Below are positions 1 to 6,069 of a stretch of DNA of 9,027 nucleotides, in pieces; the stretch's first letter is position 1, and each line of letters begins with the position of its first letter. A program made the position numbers and the translations under genes. The notes beneath the pieces were generated by a model that saw only the letters and a program-made list of their open reading frames with translations, was not told the DNA's origin and searched no databases. The DNA comes from an uncultured Comamonadaceae bacterium (lineage in GTDB: Bacteria > Pseudomonadota > Gammaproteobacteria > Burkholderiales > Burkholderiaceae), in NCBI GenBank assembly GCA_946482595.1, contig CAMLSD010000148.1, positions 1 through 9,027 of the forward strand. The letters run 5' to 3'.

Positions 1-55
1 ACCAACGACCCCCACCATGTCAAGGTGGTGCTCTAACCAGCTGAGCTACGCGCCT
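1..55 (-). tRNA. tRNA-Val(GAC), 3' end cut off by window edge
   Basis: Read on the minus strand, the sequence begins with acceptor arm AGGCGCG, then TA, D-stem GCTC/GAGC around a loop containing the conserved GG, an anticodon stem CCACC/GGTGG holding loop TTGACAT, a variable region GGGTC, and the 5' half of the T arm (GTTGG). The anticodon is GAC, which reads GTC and GTT valine codons. The rest of the T arm, the 3' acceptor strand and CCA lie left of the window. The anticodon arm matches the well-known bacterial tRNA-Val(GAC). The gene starts 28 bp downstream of the relA stop codon, on the same strand. Confidence 0.95.
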
Positions 56-66
56 AAAGAAGCGAG

Positions 67-96
67 ACTATAGCAGGTATTTTCTACTTTCGTCTA
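67..96 (-). promoter_or_regulatory. Probable sigma-70 promoter of tRNA-Val
   Basis: On the minus strand a TATAGT box (67-72) is preceded by TGC, making an extended -10 element. TAGACG (91-96) lies 18 bp upstream and matches four of six -35 positions. A start site about 6-7 bases after the -10 box would fall a few bases before the tRNA 5' end at 55. The -35 box lies within the last codons of relA, so the tRNA probably has its own transcription in addition to any read-through from relA. This is motif inference only. Confidence 0.55.
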
Positions 97-2330
97 GTGG
101 CCCGCACGCCAGACACCTGCGCCACCTGTGCGAGCACCTGCGCCAGGCGCGCCGAGTCGGACACTTCCACGGTGAAGGTCATCCAGGCCGTGTTGCGCAG
201 GGTCTGGGTGTGCACGCCGATCACGTTCATCTTTTCCTTGGCAAACACCTCGGAGATGTCTCGCAGCAGGCCCTGGCGGTCATGGGCCTCGACGGCCACG
301 TCCACCGGGTACACCGCGGCCTTGTCGCCGGTGGGTGTGCCCCACTCGACCGGGATCACGCGTTCGGGGCTGCGGCCAGCCATCTGGCGGAAGCTGGAGC
401 AGTCGGCGCGGTGCACGGCCACCCCTTTGCCCTTGGTCACGTAGCCACCGATCGCATCCGGCGGGGCCGGCTTGCAGCAGCGTGCCAGTGTGGTGAGCAG
501 CGATTCCACCCCCACCACCAGCACCCCGCCCTTGGGCGAGCTGCCGTCGCTGCGGCTCTTGCGCAGGGTGATGACGTCGTCGGCGGAGACGGCCGGTTCA
601 GCCGGGCGCAACAGCTGCTCGATGTTGCGCAGCGAGTATTCGTCCTTGCCGACCACATCGAACAGCGCATCGGCATTCTTGAAGCCGAGCTGGCTGGCCA
701 GGTCTTCGAGCTTGAGTGCCGTGCGGCCTTCGCGCTGCAGCAGCTTCTCGACCTGCTCACGGCCGCGGGCGATCGTCTGCTGCTGCGCGAGCGCATTGAA
801 CCAGGCGCGGACCTTGGCCTTGGCGCGTGAGCTGCGCAGGTAGCCCAGTTCGGGGTTGAGCCAGTCCAGCGACGGCCCGCCCTCCTTCAGCGTGATCACC
901 TCCACCGTCTGGCCACTTTGCAGCGGTGTGTTCAGCGGCACCATCACGCCGTCGACCTTGGCCCCGCGGCAGCGATGCCCCACATCGGTGTGCAAGGTGT
1001 AGGCAAAGTCCACCGGGGTGGCATCGCGCGGCAGCTCGACGATCGACGCCTGTGGCGTGAACACGTAGATGCGGTCATCGAAAACCGCCGCGTCGCTGGC
1101 CCCCTGGCCTGCAAAGTCGCGCTCCCAGGCCAGCAGTTGCCGCAGCACGGCCTTGCGCGCCTCGGCCACCTGCGACTCGAAGTCACCGGCCGCGCTGACC
1201 CCCGCATAGCCCTTGGTGCCCGCCTCCTTGTAGGCCCAGTGCGCCGCCACGCCATGCTCGGCATGTTCGTGCATCGCGCGCGTGCGGATCTGGATCTCGA
1301 TGGCGCGGTCGCGCTCGTCGTAGACCACGGTGTGCAGCGACTGATAGCCGTTCGGCTTGGGCTTGGCGATGTAGTCGTCGAACTCCTCGGCCAGCGGCCG
1401 CCATGCCTCGTGCACGATGCTCAATGCGGCATAGCAGTCTGGCACCGACCCCACGATCACCCGCAGTGCGCGCAGGTCATACACATGGTCGAAGTCCAGG
1501 TGCTTGCCACGCATCTTCTTCCAGATGCTGTAGATGTGCTTCGGACGGCCCTGCACCTCGGCCCGCAGGCCATGACGCTGCAGTTCGTCGATCAGGCGGA
1601 TGCGGGCCGACTCGATCACCTGCTCGCGTTCGACACGCTTCTCGTCGAGCATGCGTGCGATGGTCTTGTACTGCTCTGGCTCCAGGAAGCGGAACGACAG
1701 GTCCTCGAGCTCCCACTTGATCTGCCAGATGCCCAGGCGGTTGGCCAGCGGTGCGAAGACCTGCAGCGACTCGCGCGCCAGCACCAGCGGGCAGGGCCGC
1801 TTGGCTGCCGCGTAATAGCGCAGGGTCTGCAGGCGTGAGGCCAGGCGCACCAGCACCACCCGCAGGTCCTTCGAGAACGCCAGCAGCATCTTGCGCACAC
1901 GCTCGGTCTGCTCGGCACGCATTTCTTCGTCGACCAGTGCATCGCGCGCATTGCGCTGGATCTGCACCAGCTTGCGCGTGGCCGCCACGACACTCGCATA
2001 CGAGGGGCCGAAGGCCTTGGCGATGACGTCCTCAGGTTTGGTCAGGTACTCGCCGACATAGACGAGATACACCGCCGCCAGCATGGCCGGCGAAGCCCCG
2101 ATGCCCTGCAGGATCGCCACCACGCCCTGGGTGTGGTGCAGCGCGTCTTCGCCCGTGTCCAGCAACTGCCCCTCGAGCAGGGGTTCGGCAAAGGCACGGG
2201 CGCGCTCCAGCCGCGCGAGCTCGTCGTCATGGGCGGTCGACGGCCCGCGCGGGCCGTCCTGCGGCCCGTCCCCGGCCAGTTGCACGATGGCCGCCGTGGG
2301 TTTGGCCAGCTCCAGATGTCCGGTTTTCAT
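84..2330 (-). CDS. relA: RelA, monofunctional (p)ppGpp synthetase
   Basis: Ribosome-associated stringent-response enzyme that moves pyrophosphate from ATP to GTP or GDP when uncharged tRNA occupies the A site. At 748 aa it has the usual long-RSH length. Domains in order: a degenerate hydrolase (HD) domain at about 45-210, where the expected His-Asp pair is replaced by AAVYLVYVGEY (85-95); the synthetase at about 235-370 with RPKHIYSIW (262-270), likely catalytic D285 and E345, and the acidic EFDD motif (316-319) typical of RelA rather than SpoT; TGS at about 419-480; a zinc-finger domain with C618, C619, H640 and C644; and a C-terminal ACT domain at about 675-745. The hydrolase is therefore almost certainly dead, and a separate SpoT should exist elsewhere. 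The ATG overlaps the stop of the upstream hydrolase gene (ATGA), which supports this start and suggests translational coupling. Confidence 0.97.
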   Translation of the reverse strand: MKTGHLELAKPTAAIVQLAGDGPQDGPRGPSTAHDDELARLERARAFAEPLLEGQLLDTGEDALHHTQGVVAILQGIGASPAMLAAVYLVYVGEYLTKPEDVIAKAFGPSYASVVAATRKLVQIQRNARDALVDEEMRAEQTERVRKMLLAFSKDLRVVLVRLASRLQTLRYYAAAKRPCPLVLARESLQVFAPLANRLGIWQIKWELEDLSFRFLEPEQYKTIARMLDEKRVEREQVIESARIRLIDELQRHGLRAEVQGRPKHIYSIWKKMRGKHLDFDHVYDLRALRVIVGSVPDCYAALSIVHEAWRPLAEEFDDYIAKPKPNGYQSLHTVVYDERDRAIEIQIRTRAMHEHAEHGVAAHWAYKEAGTKGYAGVSAAGDFESQVAEARKAVLRQLLAWERDFAGQGASDAAVFDDRIYVFTPQASIVELPRDATPVDFAYTLHTDVGHRCRGAKVDGVMVPLNTPLQSGQTVEVITLKEGGPSLDWLNPELGYLRSSRAKAKVRAWFNALAQQQTIARGREQVEKLLQREGRTALKLEDLASQLGFKNADALFDVVGKDEYSLRNIEQLLRPAEPAVSADDVITLRKSRSDGSSPKGGVLVVGVESLLTTLARCCKPAPPDAIGGYVTKGKGVAVHRADCSSFRQMAGRSPERVIPVEWGTPTGDKAAVYPVDVAVEAHDRQGLLRDISEVFAKEKMNVIGVHTQTLRNTAWMTFTVEVSDSARLAQVLAQVAQVSGVRATRRK

Positions 2331-3205
2331 GCCGCCGCCAGGAACTCCCTGACCAAGGCGATCTGGTCCGGCACATTGAGCATCGGCGCATGACCGACGT
2401 CGGCGATCTCCTTCAGGATCGCCCGCGGACCGCGCTGGGTCATCGCAAGCGCCGTTTCATGGGTCAGGAGGTCGGACTCGGCACCGCGCAGCAGCAGCGT
2501 CGGGGCCGTCAAGGCGTCATAGCGCTGCCACAGCATCGCCTGCCCTGCGGCGGCCATCTCGGGCGTGATGGCCCGAAACGGCAGCGCGATGGCCGGGTCA
2601 TAGTGCAGCGTCAGGCCCTCGCCCTGCGCATCGTTCACCGGCTTGACCATCGGCCGGCTCAGGGCAAGCCATTGTTCGCGGGTGTGGCGGCCGAACCCCT
2701 GGGAGATCGACTGCAGGTAGTCGGCCGCCTCATCGAGGGTGGCAAAACGCTGCGGTTGCCCCAGGTAGGTTCCGATGCGCGCCAGTGCCTCGGCCTGGAT
2801 CGTGGGGCCCACGTCATTGAGCACCAGGCGGCGCACCGGCGACCCCGGCAGCGAGGCCAGGCCCAGGCCGATCAGCCCGCCCATCGAGGTGCCGACCCAG
2901 TCGAGCTCGCGCGCCTTCAGACGGGCCAGCAAGGTGACCATGTCGGCCACGTAGGCCGGCACCTGGTAGCCCATCGGGTCGGCCAGCCAGTCCGAGCGGC
3001 CCCGCCCGACCACGTCCGGGCAGACCACCCGGTAGTCTTCGCACAGGGCCTGTGCCAGCGCGTCGAAGTCGCGCCCCTGGCGCGACAGTCCGTGCACGCA
3101 CACCAGGACACGGTCGTTGTCCGGGTCGCCCCACTCCCAGTAGGCCATCCGGTGCAGGCCCTGGGTGTCGAGGCATTGCACGTGCTCAAGGCGGGGTTCA
3201 GTCAT
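2327..3205 (-). CDS. Alpha/beta-fold hydrolase
   Basis: Soluble 292-aa alpha/beta-hydrolase-fold protein, probably a cytoplasmic esterase or lipase-like enzyme; no signal peptide is visible. The family features are clear: an oxyanion-hole HG at 38-39 (VCVHGLSRQG), nucleophile elbow GTSMGG with Ser107, likely acid Asp245 in LLRGAESDLL, and catalytic His272 in ADVGHAPML. The substrate cannot be read from the sequence. It is the first gene of an operon with relA, sharing 4 bp with the relA start, and is divergent from a 3-hydroxybutyrate dehydrogenase gene 73 bp away. That neighbour suggests, weakly, a role in hydroxyalkanoate ester or oligomer hydrolysis; a lipase-box depolymerase or a general esterase is equally possible. 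An AGAGGAAG ribosome site on the minus strand lies just upstream of the ATG, supporting the start. Confidence 0.9.
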   Translation of the reverse strand: MTEPRLEHVQCLDTQGLHRMAYWEWGDPDNDRVLVCVHGLSRQGRDFDALAQALCEDYRVVCPDVVGRGRSDWLADPMGYQVPAYVADMVTLLARLKARELDWVGTSMGGLIGLGLASLPGSPVRRLVLNDVGPTIQAEALARIGTYLGQPQRFATLDEAADYLQSISQGFGRHTREQWLALSRPMVKPVNDAQGEGLTLHYDPAIALPFRAITPEMAAAGQAMLWQRYDALTAPTLLLRGAESDLLTHETALAMTQRGPRAILKEIADVGHAPMLNVPDQIALVREFLAAA

Positions 3206-3278
3206 TCGTCAACTTCCTCTCTGATAATCACGACGCTTGTCGCTGATCCATCCTGAACCATAGCAAAGAGGACACACC
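3206..3278. promoter_or_regulatory. Divergent promoter region, hydrolase-relA operon and hbdH
   Basis: This 73-bp gap must hold the 5' signals of both genes unless either is read from further away. GATAAT (3223-3228, plus strand) matches five of six -10 positions and would give hbdH a leader of about 45 bases, but I see no good -35 partner. Its complement ATTATC could contribute to a minus-strand -10 element. Ribosome sites are clear for both genes: AGAGG at 3267-3271 (plus), and the reverse complement of CTTCCTCT at 3213-3220 (minus). Confidence 0.4.
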
Positions 3279-4049
3279 ATGTTGAAAGGAAAGACCGCGC
3301 TCGTCACCGGCTCGACCAGCGGCATCGGCCTGGGCATCGCGTTGGCGCTGGCCAGACAGGGAGCAAGTATCGTGCTCAACGGCTTCGGTGACGCCGAGGG
3401 CCCCAAGGCCGAGGTGGCCGCGCTGGGCGTGAAGGTGGGCTACCACGGCGCCGACATGAGCAAACCCGCCGAGATCGAGGACATGATGCGCTACGCAAAC
3501 AGCGAGTTCGGCGGCGTGGACATCCTGGTCAACAACGCCGGCATCCAGCACGTGGCCAACGTCGAGGACTTCCCACCTGAGAAGTGGGACGCCATCATCG
3601 CGATCAACCTCAGCTCGGCCTTCCACACCACCCGCCTGGCCATCCCGCAGATGCGTGCGCGCAACTGGGGCCGCATCATCAACGTGGCGTCCACGCACGG
3701 CCTGGTGGCCTCGGCCCAGAAGTCGGCCTATGTGGCGTCCAAGCACGGCATCGTCGGGTTCACCAAGGCCGTCGCGCTCGAGACCGCCACCACCGGCATC
3801 ACGTCCAACGCGATCTGTCCCGGCTGGGTGCTGACGCCGCTGGTGCAGAAGCAGATCGACGCCCGCGCGGCCAAGGACGGCATCTCGCCCGAGCAGGCGC
3901 AACGCGAGCTGCTCGGTGAAAAGCAGCCCTCGCTGCAGTTCACCACGCCCGATCAGCTCGGCGAGCTGGCCGTGTTCCTGTGCTCGGCGGCCGCGGCGAA
4001 CGTGCGCGGCGTGGCCTGGAACATGGACGGCGGCTGGGCCGCCCAGTGA
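3279..4049 (+). CDS. hbdH: 3-Hydroxybutyrate dehydrogenase
   Basis: NAD-dependent short-chain dehydrogenase that interconverts (R)-3-hydroxybutyrate and acetoacetate, the step after intracellular PHB breakdown. The 256-aa length is normal. The cofactor motif TGSTSGIG is at 10-17 and NNAG at 85-88; the catalytic residues are Ser138, Tyr151 and Lys155 (SAYVASK). Substrate-pocket residues known from the Pseudomonas fragi enzyme appear at matching places: Gln90, His140, Lys148, Trp183 and Gln192. Stretches such as NNAGIQH, ICPGWV and EKQPSLQF are close to diagnostic for this enzyme rather than a general SDR or an acetoacetyl-CoA reductase. It probably forms a tetramer in the cytoplasm. The start has an AGAGG ribosome site seven bases upstream. 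The gene stands alone on the plus strand, divergent from the hydrolase-relA operon. The symbol bdhA is also used. Confidence 0.95.
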   Translation: MLKGKTALVTGSTSGIGLGIALALARQGASIVLNGFGDAEGPKAEVAALGVKVGYHGADMSKPAEIEDMMRYANSEFGGVDILVNNAGIQHVANVEDFPPEKWDAIIAINLSSAFHTTRLAIPQMRARNWGRIINVASTHGLVASAQKSAYVASKHGIVGFTKAVALETATTGITSNAICPGWVLTPLVQKQIDARAAKDGISPEQAQRELLGEKQPSLQFTTPDQLGELAVFLCSAAAANVRGVAWNMDGGWAAQ

Positions 4050-4052
4050 GTC

Positions 4053-4136
4053 AGCGGGTCAGGAGCGTGCCCCTGACCCCGCTCTGACCCTGACCTGACC
4101 CTGCCCTGAAGGACGGCTGCGCCAAGGTCACTTGGC
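4053..4136. terminator. Convergent 3' region with hairpins and CTGACC repeats
   Basis: Between the converging hbdH and SIMPL genes, AGCGGGTCAGG (4053-4063) pairs with CCTGACCCCGCT (4072-4083) to form an 11-bp stem with one bulged C. A second perfect 6-bp hairpin, GCCAAG(4121-4126)-GTCA-CTTGGC(4131-4136), spans the SIMPL stop codon. CTGACC occurs four times (4073, 4084, 4090 and 4095), so several alternative pairings with GGTCAG (4057-4062) exist. Neither hairpin is followed by a T-tract on either strand, so an intrinsic terminator is unproven. Rho-dependent or structure-assisted 3' end formation fits as well. Confidence 0.4.
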
Positions 4137-4838
4137 CAGCACCACGCTGCCGCTGACCGTGGCCGTCACCAGCCCCTTGCCGGCTTCGACCGGCAAGGCG
4201 GCATCCTCGGACATCGAGGCCTTGGCGCGCATCGCCATGGGCTGCGGGAACCCGCCCTGCTCGTTGGTCGACACGTTCACTTCGCGCAAGGTGTAGCTGC
4301 CAAATCCGAACTGGCGGGCGTAGTCCTGCGCCTTGACCTTGTACTGCGCAATCGCCCGGGAGGCGGCCTCGCCTTCATGGCGCTCCCGCGCCTCGCGCGA
4401 CAGGCTCTGCATCACGTTGGCAACCGTCAGCGTATTGATTCGCCCGGCAGTCTGAGTCACACGCTGCAGATCGCGCCCCTCCAGCACCAGCTCGGCCGAG
4501 CCCTGCCAGCCGGTGATGCGGCCCTGGTTGCCGTAGCGGGGGAACAGCGAGAAGTTTCCGGTGCGCACGTCCAGTTGACCGGGCTGGGCGGCCTTGCGCG
4601 CTTCCGTGAGGGCAGCGTCCAGCGCCTGCTTCAGGGCGGTCTGCACCGTGGCGGCGTCCTGGCCTTCCTTGCTCGTGTTCATCGTGATGGTGAGCAGGTC
4701 CTTCGTGACCTCGATGCTGGCCGTCGCCGAGAAGCTGACGACGTTCTGGGGCGCGGGTTCGGCCGCGCCGGCCATGGTGGCCGCGCCCAGCATGGCAGCA
4801 GCGGCGATCAGGGTCGAGCGTGCAATCCGAGGGGTCAT
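4128..4838 (-). CDS. Exported SIMPL-domain (DUF541) protein
   Basis: A 236-aa periplasmic or outer-membrane-associated protein of the SIMPL/DUF541 family (Brucella BP26/Omp28 and E. coli YggE type), whose molecular role is poorly defined. Residues 1-25 form a typical signal peptide: a basic start (MTPRIAR), an alanine-rich hydrophobic core and an AGA|AEP cleavage site. The mature part starts with the family's beta-strand pattern (VVSFSATASIEVTKDLLTI, 33-51), followed by an amphipathic helix, the central GRITGWQGSAELVLE block (106-120) and a C-terminal strand (GLVTATVSGSVVL). The start at 4838 is chosen over a longer frame from 4925 because AGGAAGGA lies just upstream and the signal peptide begins there. 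It is divergent from ompR, so envelope-stress control by OmpR is a reasonable but untested idea. Confidence 0.85.
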   Translation of the reverse strand: MTPRIARSTLIAAAAMLGAATMAGAAEPAPQNVVSFSATASIEVTKDLLTITMNTSKEGQDAATVQTALKQALDAALTEARKAAQPGQLDVRTGNFSLFPRYGNQGRITGWQGSAELVLEGRDLQRVTQTAGRINTLTVANVMQSLSREARERHEGEAASRAIAQYKVKAQDYARQFGFGSYTLREVNVSTNEQGGFPQPMAMRAKASMSEDAALPVEAGKGLVTATVSGSVVLAK

Positions 4839-5064
4839 GGTGTCCTTCCTGTTGAGTCCGTGATCGGCCGGTGATCCTCGCACAGGGCGACAGAAGGCAC
4901 CGGACGCGGGCGCCGACGGCGCCACATTGCTGCCAACGTGTGACGGACGGGAACGGGGTTGAGGACCCGGACGCGGGTTTCACGCCTCCGATAAACCCTT
5001 GTCACGAAAGCATTTTTCTTGCATCCGCGCAACCCTTCGTCTACGGTGGAGAAGGTCGCAAGAT
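4839..5064. other. Upstream part of SIMPL-ompR divergent gap
   Basis: I see no gene here. An 11-bp direct repeat CCGGACGCGGG occurs at 4900-4910 and 4967-4977; the second copy sits in a small hairpin, ACCCG-GACG-CGGGT. A more AT-rich stretch around 4990-5020 (containing ATAAACCCTTGTCACG and CATTTTTCTTGC) is the likeliest site for the SIMPL promoter on the minus strand, but no convincing -35/-10 pair stands out. The GC-rich repeat could be chance. Confidence 0.4.
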
Positions 5065-5131
5065 TTGTAACAGTTGGTCAGACCGGGCGTTTTCCCGGTT
5101 TTGAACCGCCCACAATCCGGGTCTGTTACAA
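5065..5131. promoter_or_regulatory. Probable ompR control region with 9-bp inverted repeat
   Basis: TTGTAACAG (5065-5073) and CTGTTACAA (5123-5131) are a perfect 9-bp inverted repeat with centres 58 bp apart. CACAAT (5111-5116) is a plausible -10 box; a start about seven bases later would place the right arm at the transcription start and the left arm near -55. The GTTACA core resembles half-sites of E. coli OmpR, so autoregulation is possible. No strong -35 box is visible. The ompR ribosome site GGAG (5136-5139) follows, eight bases before the ATG. Confidence 0.5.
5082..5102 (+). terminator. Terminator-like hairpin upstream of ompR
   Basis: ACCGGG (5082-5087) pairs with CCCGGT (5094-5099) around a six-base loop CGTTTT and is followed by a four-T run (5099-5102). 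A competing stem, GGTT-TTG-AACC (5097-5107), overlaps its right arm. The stem is short and the T-tract is weak. If transcription starts at the nearby CACAAT box, the hairpin lies upstream of it and would act only on transcripts from further left. Confidence 0.3.
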
Positions 5132-5147
5132 GTTTGGAGCCCTGCTC

Positions 5148-5885
5148 ATGACATCACCCACGCCCAATGCCCGCATGGATCGCGTCGTTGTCGTCGACGA
5201 CGATGCGCGCATTCGTGACCTGCTTCGCCGCTACCTGACGCAGGAGGGCTTCGAGGTGCTGCTGGCCGAAGACGCCAAGGCCCTCAACCGGGTGCTGACG
5301 CGTGAGACCGTCGACCTCATCGTGCTGGACCTGATGCTGCCTGGCGAGGACGGCCTGTCGATCTGCCGCCGACTGCGCGCCGCCAACGACGGCACGCCCA
5401 TCATCATGCTCACCGCCAAGGTCGAGGACGTCGACCGCATCGTCGGCCTGGAGGTCGGCGCCGACGACTACCTTCCCAAGCCCTTCAACCCGCGCGAACT
5501 GCTGGCCCGCATCCACGCCGTGCTGCGGCGCCGGCCGACGCTGGAGGCCCCGGGCGCACCCGCGAAGGAGCCTCAAAGCGTGATCTTCGGCCCGTTCGAG
5601 TTCGATCTGGCCCTGCGGCGCCTGACGAAGGACGGCGAGCCCATGCCGCTGACCACCGGCGAGTTCTCGATGCTCAAGGCGCTGGTGCGCCACCCGCGCC
5701 AGCCGCTGTCGCGCGACAAGCTGGCCCAGCTGGCCCGTGGCCGCGAGTTCGAGCCCTTCGACCGCAGCCTGGACGTGCAGATCTCGCGCCTGCGCAAGAT
5801 GATCGAGCCCGATCCTGCCCAGCCCCGCTACATCCAGACCGTGTGGGGTGTCGGCTATGTGTTCGTTCCCGATGGTGCTGCCTGA
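5148..5885 (+). CDS. ompR: OmpR-family response regulator
   Basis: DNA-binding response regulator that pairs with the EnvZ-like kinase downstream, controlling envelope and porin genes in the model systems. It is 245 aa, the normal length. The receiver domain (about 12-126) has the acidic pocket DDD 17-19, phosphoacceptor Asp61 in LDLMLPGEDGLS, switch Thr89 and conserved Lys111 (LPKPFNPRELLA). The winged-helix domain (about 145-240) contains TTGEFSMLKALVRHP, LSRDKL, ARGREFEPFDRSLDVQISRLRK and the closing YIQTVWGVGYVFVPDG. These blocks are nearly identical to E. coli OmpR, so orthology is likely. The frame opens at 5019, but the ATG at 5148 is preferred: it has GGAG eight bases upstream and gives an OmpR-like N-terminus. 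The upstream inverted repeat may be its operator. Confidence 0.95.
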   Translation: MTSPTPNARMDRVVVVDDDARIRDLLRRYLTQEGFEVLLAEDAKALNRVLTRETVDLIVLDLMLPGEDGLSICRRLRAANDGTPIIMLTAKVEDVDRIVGLEVGADDYLPKPFNPRELLARIHAVLRRRPTLEAPGAPAKEPQSVIFGPFEFDLALRRLTKDGEPMPLTTGEFSMLKALVRHPRQPLSRDKLAQLARGREFEPFDRSLDVQISRLRKMIEPDPAQPRYIQTVWGVGYVFVPDGAA

Positions 5886-6069
5886 ACCGGCTGCCCGCTG
5901 AAGACGCGGAGCCATGCCAGCGGCGCACCACCCCCTTGGTGCGGGGTCTGCCGCGTCGGCGGCGCCCGCAGCGGGCCAAGGCCGGGCACAATCGTGGCCG
6001 GCCGAACGGTTGCCTCCCCCTGCGCGCAGGGCCGGACCGCGCGGCACCCTCCGTCACCTTGCCGCATCC
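5886..6069 (+). other. Long structured gap between ompR and envZ
   Basis: In model genomes ompR and envZ overlap or nearly touch; here 184 bp separate the likely ends. A perfect 7-bp hairpin CGCACCA(5924-5930)-CCCCCT-TGGTGCG(5937-5943) lies 38 bp after the ompR stop, with no T-tract. A CACAAT box (5987-5992), which could be a -10 element for a separate envZ promoter, is flanked by inverted repeat arms GGCCGG (5980-5985) and CCGGCC (5998-6003). The envZ frame is open through most of the gap from an ATG at 5914, but that translation is low-complexity, rich in Ala, Pro and Arg, and looks non-coding. Confidence 0.5.

Noticed and set aside
1..55. tRNA as an integration site of a genomic island
   Set aside because: The neighbouring genes are core housekeeping genes with uniform composition, and no integrase or repeated tRNA 3' end is in the window; the tRNA 3' end itself lies outside it.
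918..1838. Plus-strand open frame of 306 codons within relA
   Set aside because: It is antisense to well-conserved RelA domains, has no ribosome site or recognisable domain, and has the His/Arg/Val/Gln-rich makeup typical of an antisense frame in GC-rich DNA.
2390..3256. Plus-strand open frame of 288 codons opposite the hydrolase
   Set aside because: It mirrors a clear alpha/beta hydrolase with its full catalytic triad; the antisense translation shows no family features.
3228..3902. Minus-strand open frame of 224 codons opposite hbdH
   Set aside because: It is antisense to a very confidently identified dehydrogenase and is rich in Arg, His and Gly without motifs.
4839..4925. N-terminal extension of the SIMPL protein
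   Set aside because: It would bury the signal peptide behind 29 unrelated residues, while AGGAAGGA directly precedes the ATG at 4838.
4900..4977. Direct repeat CCGGACGCGGG as an operator or attachment site
   Set aside because: Eleven GC-rich bases repeated once in a GC-rich gap are not enough; no integrase, tRNA end or other mobile-element mark is nearby.
5019..5147. N-terminal extension of OmpR from an upstream ATG
   Set aside because: It would translate through the inverted repeat and hairpin, adds 43 residues absent from OmpR proteins, and the ATG at 5148 has a well-placed GGAG.
5154..6047. Minus-strand open frame of 297 codons opposite ompR and the gap after it
   Set aside because: It lies opposite the conserved OmpR coding sequence; no domain, signal peptide or ribosome site is visible.
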